Made by a program: the position numbers and the translations under genes. A stretch of 60,000 nucleotides of DNA, from positions 2,482,001 through 2,542,000 of the forward strand of contig NC_088323.1 in the NCBI RefSeq assembly GCF_910592395.1, given 5' to 3'. Below are positions 1 to 12,900 of the stretch, one piece after another. The stretch comes from Lineus longissimus (lineage: Eukaryota; Nemertea; Pilidiophora; Heteronemertea; Lineidae). The stretch's first letter is position 1, and the number at the start of each line of letters is the position of its first letter. The notes below the pieces were generated by a model that was not told the origin of the DNA, ran no database searches, and worked only from the letters and a program-made list of their open reading frames with translations.

Positions 1-3000
1 CTTCGATAACTACATTCAACAGGTACATCAATTCTTACTAACGTGAACGCAGCAGTTTAGTACCAGGACTTTCTAAAAACTCCCGGCTAGTAATGCCGAT
101 TAAAATGTTAAGGTGATGGTGAAAAGGCATGTTGAAGAATTTCACGCATAACAAAACCGCAGTGAAATTTGGCATGTGAACCTAGCCTTCGATTGCAGAA
201 CGTATCGGCGTTCATGATAGGTGAAATGCACAAGTTCCACTTATCTGACAAGAAACAAACAAAGGGATCATCAAGTGTGGTGTCGGGAATGATAAGCATG
301 TCACATCCGGTAATTAAGGGCGGTGCCGGAAACGGATGAACACTTGTTGCAAGCGGAAACGGAATCCGATATTTTGCGCAGATTGCATTTCAAATGCTTC
401 GAATTGTCGCTTATTTTTCATGCGAGAAATGTCAGACACCATGGCGTATATCACTGATCAGTAGGGCTAAAAAATGTTCAACGTGTGCTCAGCGTTCAGC
501 ACTCCTTTTCAGGCTGTAATGCCTAGCCATACGTAAAATACTTGATAATGCTTTAATCTCGAATGCGACTTTAACCTTTAACATATCGGACCAAGTTTTA
601 TGCTGACAACATGCGATGCAGATTCCGTATATCCAATATCGTATCTATCATGATGTCTACGGGCCGTATCAGAAAATGTAAGGGCTGGGTACAAAGAACG
701 AAGGTTTCTGGCGTCATCAAGTCCTGAGTGCAAATTCTTTTAGTCATCTTTCATACTCACTTATGGAAAGAATCAGGCTATTTTGGAATGAAATCGTCGA
801 TGAAATACACTTGCTAACTTGGTACTCCGTCGTTCGTGTATACCTGTTCTTAAACTCCTTGTTATTTTCTCGTTAGGTGCCGTGAATAATATCAGCAATC
901 TGTTTTAAGAAAGTGCATGGTTTAAAGGGACTGGAATACCTGTGACACTAATGCCCGCCTCACCCTCTATCAACTCGCCCTTGTCAAGCCATTGTCCTAC
1001 AAAATCAAACGTTTTTGCATATTACTCGAAAATACTCTCTCATATTGGCCGGTCTCCCTTTTTTGATACGCCCTGTAGCGTAGGTTTAATCCTTAATCTC
1101 CTTGCGACTAGACTCTCTGATTACAGTCTCCCGGCGTTTCTTTATTTGTCCGTCTTGGAAGAGTTATAGATTTTTCTTCTTTTTCACCTATAATCTCTTT
1201 GATATTCCGATGTGAACTGATGACTTCTTAACTGCTCCATTCGTCACTCAATGGCTACACTCTTCTGGAGGTGGTGTGATGGAGATCACAGTCTCACGGG
1301 AGAAAGTCCGGGAACAACGACTCAATTCCTTCTTAAGATTGTCGCCTGTTGCATATAACTTGTTCCGCTCATCGCAGCGATAACTGTCGCCGGCCACAGC
1401 AGGAACACCATCCATTTGCAAAGTGCTTTTAAAACCCCAACGACATAGTTAAGATTCATTTCTTTGTCTTCGTTCCCCTGCTTTATTGAGCAGTTCTCTA
1501 ATGCGGTGAGATTTAGAACACTTCGCAGATTACTTCGCCTCTCAAGACGCTAGCAATAGTGGGATTGACTCCATTTGTAGCAATTTCAGGGCGTTGAAAG
1601 AACGATTGCCATTCGAAAGACTTATCCTCCACTTAATGGGAAAAGATGTCAATTCAGCTTCACGGGGCATAATCAGCTTTCGCTGCAGAGTTGTCGAAAC
1701 GGCTTCAAAACGGATATTATGCCCTTTAGTTTCATTTATCACTAATTTTGTTCTTACAAGTCATGCCAGTCAGAGGGTGATGAATTATAGTTTTAAAGTT
1801 TTGGGAACACCGAAGAGGCTATTTCCCAGCAATTATATAACTTTTCACTTGCACAATCTACGTAGAAGAAGCATTAAACGTTCTGTTCATGATTCTAGAA
1901 GACAAGAAATGCCAGTCAACGTCGAAATTTGTATTTGTTTAAAATGATCTGTCCTACTGTCGGTTGCAACCCCGTGGTCCTCGCCAAATTACTTTTAGGC
2001 GATCACAAATTGCTTCTGAATGTTGTTCATATCTTCACACCGTGCAGCCCGTAAGTCGTACTGGAATACCTCCAATTATAAGTAGTCCTAAAGGGAATGG
2101 TTTTGTTATCCTTTTGTGGATCGAATGTCACTTGATATCAAAGTCAATTTGATCTCTCCAGCAGGCATGGTGCCACTTTGAAGGCGTCAAGAACTATGTC
2201 CTCGACATTAACTACCGTCAATTTAGCCTGTTCAAAAGGAAGGCTGATGTCATCACTGGCATGACTGGCGTGTAGGAGGTTGATTTATATGGTTCGCAGT
2301 GAAGTTAATGATGGAGGGCGAATTTTGTTGGCCTTCGGTGTATCATTTGTTTGTCTTGGAACGTGGTTTTAGAAGATTTGATAGAAAAAGGCTCGAATCC
2401 GAGCTGCTAAGTTGATATCATATTTGAGCAGCGGAGATACGGCTCTTAATCGAAGTCCAAAAATGAGTCCGACACTATAACATATTCCCTGATCTGCGTA
2501 TAACATATCTAAATGTGTCTGTATTGGATTTGTTTACGCAGATCTGGTTAGGATGTAGACAATATCAAGAAACCAATCATCATAAGTCTACGTAGGATCT
2601 TGTCCTCAGCTTGATAATCAAATTTACAACACTGTGTCCCAGTGTTGAGACATATAAAGGCGGTTTATCTTCTTTCTCCTGGACAGGATTGACGTGCTGA
2701 TGGATTTTGCAATATAGTCTGGTATGTCTGGGGGAAGGGAAGAAGAGGTCAGATTCTGTCGTCAGAGAACTGTCATACATGTTCTAAAAGGCTTTTGGGG
2801 TGGAAAACACCAAAGGAATGTATGTTTTTGCATTAACAGAATTATTCATTCTCTAGACTATCTGATGTCCATCAAACATGTATCAACTCTATTTACTGAT
2901 ATTTCCTGTCTCGTCGTGGTTGTCAAATCTATCATTTCACAACAAACCTTTGTTCGGCTATTCCTCCTCAATATCTGTTTGTAGCATCTGGTCATCCTGG

Positions 3001-3206
3001 TTTTATGCCGAATTCCCTTTCTATTTCCCTTTCTCCGTGCTGTGCCTTGCCGAAATCCCTAACGAAAATCCTTTTCAATTTGCAGTGTTCAGTCGACTTC
3101 TCTAAATTGGTTTCCTTTGTTTCTACTTGGCACGTTCAGCGAAGTCATAACGATCTGCTTCCTTTTTCTGCAACCTGTCATAATTCGCCTCATTTTCTAC
3201 TTACAG
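1..3206. other. Upstream / intronic DNA, no supported exon
   Basis: No splice-bounded coding segment was found here. The cyclase exon starting at 3207 begins inside the sixth membrane helix of the first cassette, so the exon(s) for its N-terminus and first five helices should lie upstream of this window, and this stretch is then probably intron. Several overlapping frames of 60-115 codons at 1594-1947 and 2878-3343 have no matching splice sites and low-complexity composition, and I treat them as chance. Confidence 0.6.
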
Positions 3207-6200
3207 TATCTAGCCAACATAGTTATCTTCATATGCGCCAACATCGTGGGTATTTTCATCCATCGGGTCATGGACCACGCTCAGAACAAAGCATTTATGG
3301 ACACCAGGAACTGTATAGCACAGAGGCTCGAAATGGAGGATGAAAATGAAAAATTGGTAAGTCTGTAGTTTAGTTAAGGAAATCATCATCATTATCGACG
3401 CAGTGCCTTTTTGCGAAACGGACTACAGAGCCTTCTTGGATGCGATGCAGGATATTTTGTAAACTAGAATATTTTCTTGGCGAAAAACCGACTTACGTTA
3501 AGATCAGAGATGAACCTGACTGACCTGAGGTTTTTTTGTAATTCCTATCCGAACACAAGATGCATCTCCACATCGCATACATCTAATTGACGTTCTTAAG
3601 ATATAACAATGAGAAGTAATACCATTAAGAGCTAGTCGTTAAAAACGACCAGTTGCCAATATCTCAGCATCAACAGAAGCAGAAGAACCCGTCTTTCATA
3701 TTCTCATTTGGTGTGTTATCATCGGAAATCATTACGCTTTGTATCTACCTTGATTTCTTCTTAAACGCAGACTTTCTTTCGTGTATTATGTCAACATTGT
3801 ACAACAATGTACTCATCGTGTGTTATATCATATTATGCTGGTTTCAACAGCCTAACGAAGAGCTACAAACGACGAATGACGAAGTATAAATTGTTGATCG
3901 ACTTTATTTGAAAATGTGCGTACAAGGCACTAAGTAAAGAATGTTAGAAGAATCGTATTGGAATTTTCGACCGGGTTGCAATCTCGATCAGAGTCTGTCA
4001 ATACTGTCTCCGGTGGCTGGTGAGATTGGACAAGAGGACAACCTGATCATTCGCTTCACTTATTTGTCAATAGGAGCAAATCAACTGAATTGGCAAGTGC
4101 ACTAGCCAAACGTATATGCTGGCACTTATTGGGACCCAGAAGCAGGATATATCATCAGAGGCAACGACGTAACTGGGGCAGTTCCCCCAGTGCAAAGCGA
4201 CGTTCGTCAAGGAAATAAAACACAATTGGCATAAATGCTAATGACAAGCTTTATAGGCAGTGAAACAATTCATCCGTACATACGTACCATATGGTTAATC
4301 TTCAACCGTCCGGCCTCGGCCTTTATGAGTACAGAGACCCCGCAGTACGTTGTTGATTCCTTAAACCTATACCATGTACACAGTCACGAACTTTTAATCA
4401 GACCTCGTCAGGCACTGGAACGACATTTATCACGAAAAAAATCCAACGAAAGCGTCGGGATCTGATATCATATCAGCTGATTCGGTTTTCGCCGCCAGTT
4501 ATTTTCGGATGAGACATTTCCCGAGATCCTTCCTAAGACACGATGGTGTGTTTATCATGTCTATTGGGAAAAAAAGTGCCATGGAACGGATGAACCGGAT
4601 TATTAACTAATCATATCGTGTCTGGTCGATAAATCTGATGTGATAGTCTGCGTACAAATCATTTTGATAGGAAAACAAGTTCACGGTTAACACAATGTGA
4701 AGGGCTGGTGTAGCTGTTTGAAATGTCCCAGGATAGAATGTCAGGGCAATGATGGATTGAATGCGATACGCAACAAGAGATGAGACGTTCAATAACTTGA
4801 CAATTATTGGTATCGTGCGATATTTTTGATAAATTCACTTCGAGGAAGTTTCGTTGTGTTGATGCAGCATTACGATGATTGGGCGTTTGTGAGAAGAAGT
4901 TGATTTCAAGTACTCGAAGTTGATGATAACATAATACATATTCTTGTCATTTCTAGGAACGCCTGTTGCTGAGCGTGCTGCCCGAGCACGTTGCCATGGA
5001 GATGAAGCATGACATCAAGATGCCACACGAGGGATTGTTTCACAAAATTTACATTCAGAGACACGATAATGTCAGGTAGGTCAAGGTCACCCTTTGAATC
5101 GTGAGATATCGACTGTACAGGTTGTTTAAAAAAACTCGGTGCGGTTCGAAGGCTCTGTGACAAGTATAAGTAAATCTTCGTTTTAAACTTCCACTTGCAG
5201 GTTTTCACTTGAATCGCAGCCGCTGCCGAATCGCAAAGCTAAAAGCTTATTGTACTTAGTCTATATGTTCACAAGTCTTGTACCGAGTATCTTATATTGC
5301 ATCATACGGTGTCGCAATCGCACTCATTGTGACTATGATAATCCAGCACATATACTACTCGCAGATTTTGCGAATGTATCTTTCTCAATTCTTGCAGCAT
5401 ATTATTCGCGGACATAGTCGGTTTCACGGTGCTTGCTTCTCAGTGCACTGCGCAGGAACTAGTCAAGATCCTCAACGAAGTATTTGGTAGATTCGACCAG
5501 TTAGCAGAGGTACGTCTTAAAGTCATCAAGCAAAATCTATTCAACCTGGCAACTGTGCAATATATTGAAGCACCCTGTATGTTATTGTTCAGGAGGCTGC
5601 ATGTTTCTAGTTTGGCATGCTCACACATTGTTCTGATGCTTCAGATTGAATAAAGTTTGATTAATTATTAACATATTTTCGATATCAATATTGAAATAAC
5701 GAATAATGATAGTTGTATCTACATGTATCCATTTATTGTGGGTTATTTATTTCTCCGATGACAGGAATGTCGATTCTATTGGTTCAGTTGTTTTTCTGCT
5801 GTTATGGAAACACAACATTTTTCCCGAAAAGGAAGCACCGCAGTTTGCCCTCCCTTGCCTCCGCTTATGTTTCATGTCAAATTCTAATGGAAGTGACTAC
5901 TTGGCAAGCCCGGCTTACCAAACAGCGACTTTTTCTTGTCCTGAATGGAGAGCCGAACTCATTAATATTAAAGTAAAGTCTCCAGCTCGCCAAACAGGGT
6001 AGATTTTTTACCTGTTTGGCAAGCCCGGCTGGCCGAACAGGGTGGCTTTTTAGTGCTGTTTGGCAAGCGGCTCTCCAAACAGGACAAAAAAAGATGCCTG
6101 TTCGGCGAGCGGCTTGCCAAATACACCCGGCCAATTCTAATTCAACTCTCATTTCAGGAAAATCATTGTCTTCGCATCAAGATCCTTGGTGACTGTTATT

Positions 6201-6936
6201 ACTGTGTAAGTGGTCTCCCGGACGCCAGGCCCGACCACGCTAGATGTTGTGTTGAGATGGGACTCGATATGATTGATGCTATCGCGTAAGTGATCGGAAT
6301 CTAACGCCAAGCGGAGGACCGCATGCCAGAGGTTGTAGTTAGTTCGCCAATTGAATATCTGCAACTGACAGTCCTTAGCTATATACCAAAAATATTTGCC
6401 AAAAAGACATTTCAGATGTTGTATTCCGTGATTTATTTGCATTAGCGCTGACGAATAGGCCGTGTAGGGAAGGCTTTATTTTTATTTTTTATTGCAGTTC
6501 GGTTGTTGAAGCGACGGACGTCAAGCTGAACATGAGAGTTGGCGTACACACTGGTCTCGTTCTGTGCGGGGTGCTTGGTCTAAAACGATGGTGCTTTGAC
6601 GTCTGGAGTAATGACGTCACATTAGCCAATCAGATGGAGGCTGGCGGAATTCCTGGGTAAGTTTAACGAATAGAATCGTCTGTTGCAAAGCAAGGTTTTT
6701 TTGATGACGAAGTGTGAGACACTTGGGGACATTTAGCACAATAAGTACGATATAAGATCCTCATATTTGATTAACCCTGTTGTTTCTGTTTTAGGAGGAT
6801 TCATGTCACCAAAGCCACCCTGGACTGCCTTGGCGGGGAGTATAAGACGGAGCCAGGCAAAGGTGGTGAGAGAAATGCATATCTGTCTGAACACAACATT
6901 GAGACGTTTCTGATCAAAACCACCCGCATCAAAAAG
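3207..6936 (+). CDS. ADCY1: Adenylyl cyclase exons 1-6: last helix of cassette 1 and C1a catalytic domain
   Basis: Exon 3207-3356 carries the helix [16 protein letters not shown] and the coiled linker ending in MEDENEKL. Exon 4957-5075 continues with [17 protein letters not shown]. Exon 5398-5509 starts within the serine codon of [14 protein letters not shown]. Exon 6158-6285 carries [16 protein letters not shown]. Exon 6498-6656 carries MRVGVHTG and [11 protein letters not shown]. Exon 6795-6936 ends C1a with HNIETFLI. One local oddity is that the usual W-Q-Y-D before VWSND reads W-C-F-D here, while the catalytic aspartates are intact. Intron 5510-6157 carries a cluster of hairpin repeats just before its acceptor. 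Confidence 0.93.
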
Positions 6937-9900
6937 GTTAGTTTGTTACCACTTGCTTCTAGACTCAATATTTCTCATCCATTCGAAATTAAGGTTTTAA
7001 AACATAAACTAACACATAGTTCACTCTTTATAAAAGCGTGTTATTTTCCCCTAAAATGAAATAAGGTTATCAAATGTGTTTTTCTACTAAAACAGTTTGA
7101 AGACCCTTCTTGTCCTAGTGAGGTAGGTTAATAAAACGAAGTTCTTTTGGATAATTTTAGATTCCTCCTATTTTTCGGACTTCCCATAATCATGTTTAAA
7201 TCCATATCATTTCTATTCCTGCAAATATTTCATTTCTTCTTTCTAGTAAAGAAATTTCGTTGAGGAAGCTTACAGCTAAAACCTTAAAATAATTCTTTGT
7301 ATGACCACATAAAGTCATCTATGCAAAGTTATTTCAATCTGTATCTTTCTTTCACAATTATCCTTTGGCTGTATCATTTACTTGCAAATTCTTTGGACAC
7401 ATGCCTGGTTAGTGTGGTAGATGGAACCATTTAACACAATCCATGTGTTTTTATAATACTTACTTTTTAATTTTCTTTTGTTTCTACTTACAGCAGCCTA
7501 GCATGTATTATGGTAGCCGATCCAGGACAAAAAAGCTCTCCTTCAAGAATGTCTCCAGCTGTGTCATGAGACTGATCCGAGCTGTCAAGTTCAATGCAGA
7601 AATACCCTTCTCAAATGTGCTATCATCCGAAATAGAGAAAACTTCGAAATTGGTAAGTGATCAAAATAATTTTTTTTGTATAAGAAATGATTGTCAACTG
7701 TCAAAATACATTTTGTCTACATAAAGAGATTCTACAGGAGACGGTCAACGAATCCTTTGGACACCCGTAGACGTTCAATATTATAGCAACGAAACGCAGC
7801 TATTGTTGAGACTTCCTCTTCAGCATCTTTCCTACGAGGATTCGCATTCCAATAACATTGTATTAAAAAAACCAACATAAATTCGAAGGAAGACTTTTAC
7901 TAAATGTTTGACCATTGCAGAGCAAACCTCTAGACAAACTCAGGAAACCCTTTCGAAAAAGGTAAACCCTGCAGATAACATTAGTGTTGTGTATTTTTAC
8001 TGTTGTGTACTCTGGTGAAAGCAAGGAAACTCCTTATCATTGTCTGAAATGGTTGCTCGGAATATCAGGTATTTTAATGAAAAGTTATCAAATTATCTTG
8101 AGATTAAAGCTGTGTGACTAATTGGCTTCGTCAAGCATTCAGATAACCATCGATACTCTACTCTCCTTTCGATGACCTTGACCTCGAGTTCATTGATGGA
8201 CAATGATGACTAGTTTCCTCTGTCTTGCCTCTAGATGTTGCGGCACGCTATAATTACTTCATTTACGTATGTTGTTTGCCATTTAATCATTGATATTTTT
8301 CCTCATTAGACTTTCAGCTGTGAGCCGAGTATAGGATATGTCCACCCATTTGGTCTAAAGTAAGCCTACGGGAGAGTGGTAGCTTGGCATGCTTTGAACA
8401 TAACATTCTTAACGATGCTTCAATATAAACTCTTGGTTCCGAACGGAAAAAATGTAAATTTGCTGACATGGGGTCGTTGCTCGCTGTTGTTGATGAGTTT
8501 CGTAAAGGCGCCCAGCAAACGAGCGTTCCTGATCGCTGCAACCTGCGTCATGACTCTTTCTATTATACGTATGGAGATTGGCCTCGCGTTGGTTTATCTT
8601 CAGTCAACGATTTGTAGAAGGGTTGCACCGAACCCGGCATGCAAAATAACGTTAACTGCTTCTGCTTAATCTGTCCCTGGATCTTTCGCGTCAATCCATT
8701 GCCTTTCTCTCTCCTAACCTTCTGTCTCTCGCATTGCATGTAGCCATTGGGAGCTAGGGTAAGACATAGCTAGTTACGTATTGCCGGGCCAAGTTTATGG
8801 ACGTGAACAACCAATTGAAGATACTTGTGATGTAAGGTGGTTCAGTGCAAAGTCTGTAAAAATTGCATTAGCCTTCTTGTGCTTTCTCCTTTCTCTCGAA
8901 ATAAAAAAAGACACTTGACAAACATCTTGCTTTAGTATTTTCAGTTGGTATATGGTCAATAGACACTGTCATACATGTACATTTGGCTCAAATGTTTCAC
9001 TAGTCTTTCACTTTATTTCCCACTGAATTTCTCCACCCTATCTCAGGCATGCCAGGTAGGCAATTTGAAAAATAGCTGAATGCCGAACTAACCCTGACGA
9101 ACTAACCTTTCGGAGTCCATACGTCTGTCGTATCATAGCATTTACTTTGGAAAGTCACATCATCAATGGCCCACATTGCCGATATGGCTCTCAAGTTTGA
9201 TTGCATATAAAATGATACGATGTTGCTGTTTACCTTCTAACTAACTAACTCTGCTCTGCCGCGGTCTTTGTTAAAGACTAAACACCTCTATAACCGGTGG
9301 ACCAAAGACTCTGAGTACATAACCTTTAACCTTCATGATAGGCAAATGTTTGATATGTCTGCATGCAGTGTATTGACACATTGCAGCCCTTATGCAATTT
9401 CATATTGAATAGTGTACTCGTTTTTGTAGGGCCACCGATATGTCGTGTAGTCTTCAACTTATTATGTTGCCGAATCGTACAGAGCACATATCTGAACAAG
9501 GTTATCGTTCTAGGATGTGGTGGTTTCATTCCCTGGTCGTATTTTGTTGTTGTTTGGTTTCACTGGTTATCCTCAGTATTACAGTTATACATTTTCTTAA
9601 ATCTATTGTCTAAAAACTTCGTTTTTTGCGTGCTCAGGCTAGAATTGAGCCAACGACAATACCTGTAGCTGTGGCTGAAGGACTGCAGGCACTGCACACC
9701 GGCACGATCCCTGACTTGACTTTCAAGAAATCAGTCCATCAAGTTTTTGTTGCGCTCTTGATGAGAATGAACCAGAAAAAAAGGTTCAATCTCATCACTG
9801 TTGTCGTTTTTTGTCTTCGATATCCATATCTGTTTAAACCGTAATTATCTCAGTTCTTTGAAGTTGGTTCATGTTTGTAAATTGTTTCAGCGGAGCGCGA

Positions 9901-12900
9901 TAGGTACAAAAAGTATTTTTAGGGATGTCAGGACTAAATGCTAATTGACTTGCAGGTTTTGTTTTGAAATTGCAAAGTTAGCGATCAGAGCCAGATTAGG
10001 GCCCGGTTGCTCAATCTGCGCTTGCAGTAACGCTGGCGTTAAGTTCTAACAGTGCTAGATGGTTTCATCATTATGCATGCAGTGACCTTTGAAAATATAG
10101 CATGAAGTCACGTGCCATGATCTCATCACGTTTTTCTGAGGAATAACTTCGTGGGATCAATTTATATTGCTTAAGATTGTTTCTGACTCTGACAAGTTAA
10201 CTTTGCAGACATTCGGATGCTTTCCAGCCAATAGACCGTGTCAATAAGTTCCTTGGCTCCGCCATCTCCGCCCGAAGCGTTCAGCGAGAGAAGACAACGC
10301 AGGTCAATTACGTGACGTTACGGTTTAGATCTGGCCAACAGGAGAATAGGGTGAGTGATCTGCGGACGGACTGTCTTCAGAAGATTTGTTCGTTGTCTTC
10401 AAAACTGGGATGTTATTTGCTTCATCTCACCAGTTGATACTGCGAACCCTGCTTAGTGACCTGAGCTCTTTTACATAATCTGCCTTCTCTAGCAAATCCT
10501 TCAAGTACAAAATGGCAAAAGATGCTTCTTATTTCGCAATCTCATGTCACTCTTGTCTTCTTGCAGTACAACCGAGTTGGTGACTTTGCTTTCGGGAGCA
10601 GCATGGCCTGCTCACTCCTGGTGCTTCTCTGTATCACTGCGATGCAAGTTCAAGTTCTGCCAAGGTAGGTCAAAGTGCTGCTCTCCACTTAAGAAATGAG
10701 GAACTTCGAAAACTTTGGGTTTCGCTTTGATTTAAAAACTGACCAGAAGAAGAAAAATCTTCTTCCAAAGAACACTTGAGGGCTACGGTCGCCACGGTGA
10801 CAAGGTATTTCCTATATTAAGAAAATAAACCGATACAAGGCCTAAAGCTGGTAAGATTCGAAAACATCTTGATCCACCATATCCGCCATACGCAGTGGTA
10901 ACGGCCTCATCCAACACAAAGATACATATCCGGCGGCAGCCTACCATTATATATACTCCTGAAAATAATCAGACTTTCCACTCGAATTGCAGAGTGATAT
11001 TGCATGCATTGATGTATAGTGCTGATACACTAGGGACGAGGTAGAGTAGAATTGTGTGCGGCGATTTACATTTCGGAACCACGTTACATCTCTTTTTGAA
11101 TTGTACATATGATTGTACGCATACTGAGATATCTACACATACCTACAGTCAGTTACAATTGCTGAAATGCACTGAGATGTAGTGTGTCTGATAAGACGTA
11201 GAAATGATGCCGAGTCAGCGTGATCACGTTCAATTGTATAGAGTGGTTTCACGTGATGTCATCACCTACCATGTTTAAGTTGAGGGACAGACAAAAGAAA
11301 TCAAGCCCGAATGACCATGACGGCATTTGATTCAGTTAAGTCCGGCACAACAAACCATTGTTCTGCCCTCCAACATGGTTGACCGTGTAAACACTCTATT
11401 GTTCACGTTCCTCAACATGCATAAAGGTATCCGAACAACACACATAAGTGTATTGTTTGGAATGTGTATTGTCCGGATACCTTCATGTGCATGATCATGT
11501 CGAAAAATCGTCATTAGAGAGGTTCTGCTATCCCGTTCCGAGATCGGCTCCGGGATAGGCTATCCCGAGGCCGGAGCCGGAGCCGGGATCAGCTGATTGG
11601 CAACTACCTCTTCAGTGTTCCTAACTATCGGTTTGAATATCATTTGTGTTACTTTCTGTTTATTTCATGACCCTTCTTTGTCCCACAGTTCGAAAGGTTT
11701 TACAATGTTTGGTGATTATTCTCTGAGGTACAACCAATTTCGGTTAACTTATGCCTGGGTTTCGGCACCCTTGCTAAACCTATCATCTGCTTCGTCTCAA
11801 ATAATCACTATTGGCAAATGTTACTAGCTTTTTCATTGGCTGATATCGTTTGGCGACAATTAACAATACATCTGAGAAGATCAAAACTCGTACTGCAAAT
11901 CCATTCTTGATTTATTGCGAAAAATATCACACAAAACCATCCCATTTGCATGTACAATGTACATTGTACTACATGAACATCTTATCGAATGGTATTACAA
12001 GAATCTTATTGGAATTTTTGAATTTAGTACTAAGTTGTTTAACTCGTCCTGTCCTTTTTAAAACACTGGTATATCTGCAGTTCTGCTAACTTCGATTGCT
12101 ACCTGAGCTTAAGACTTACAAAATCGAGATGGAATTCTGTCACCAGTCTCCGGTGGTGGTGGTGTTGGTGGTAGCTACTGACGTTCGAAACCGGGAGATA
12201 GAATAGAAACACTGAAACCTCCTACTGCATGTGCATGGGCTTCCTGTGTCTTTATCAAAACTGAAAATGAGCCTAGCTTGCCCCAGATACACAATTCAGG
12301 CATCTACCTCACTGTTCCTTCTTTCACTTTACATCACTGGGACACCGCATGATAGCATCAATTTGAATTTGAGCCAATTAGTCAAACCACTTTTATTCAA
12401 ACCAGTAAGAATACACGACTTATGTGTCGTAAAATTCATCTTATAGTTTAATCAAAAGTGCAAATATTGGCATATGAACATTTTTTTACACTGGACCCTA
12501 CCTACCATGTATATGATGGAATATGTCAACACGATTAATGAAGTTAAAATTAGCAACAATTTCCGACAGAAATACATACCAGTAGACCTTTATTGCTTCG
12601 TCAGCAATTTTTAGTCACGATCTGAACTGGGATGAATTAAATTTTTTTTTTTTTAAATATCGCTCATCTACTGCGAACAGAAATCTAATTAAGCTGTCTT
12701 GTATCCGGATTATTAACTGCCTGAACTGAATACTGATGAACGTTGTAAAAAGTCCTTATCAATTGCGAGCTCGAACCGTTTCAATGGTATCGCTCTTATC
12801 TGATTATGAAAAGAGTAGTTTTAGTTTTAAAGCTAAATGTAAAGGTTAGAGGCCCAAAATCTCGTTAACGATGATGAGTTATTATCGTGTACTTGCTCAA

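Noticed and set aside
2878-3343. Overlapping hydrophobic frames just upstream of the first cyclase exon
   Set aside because: They are translations of the pyrimidine-rich intron end. The exon starts after TTTCTACTTACAG at 3207, and its frame aligns with the cyclase.
9626-9844. Possible extra cyclase exon with [17 protein letters not shown]
   Set aside because: It begins after a CAG but has no usable donor, and skipping it leaves the C1b frame intact.
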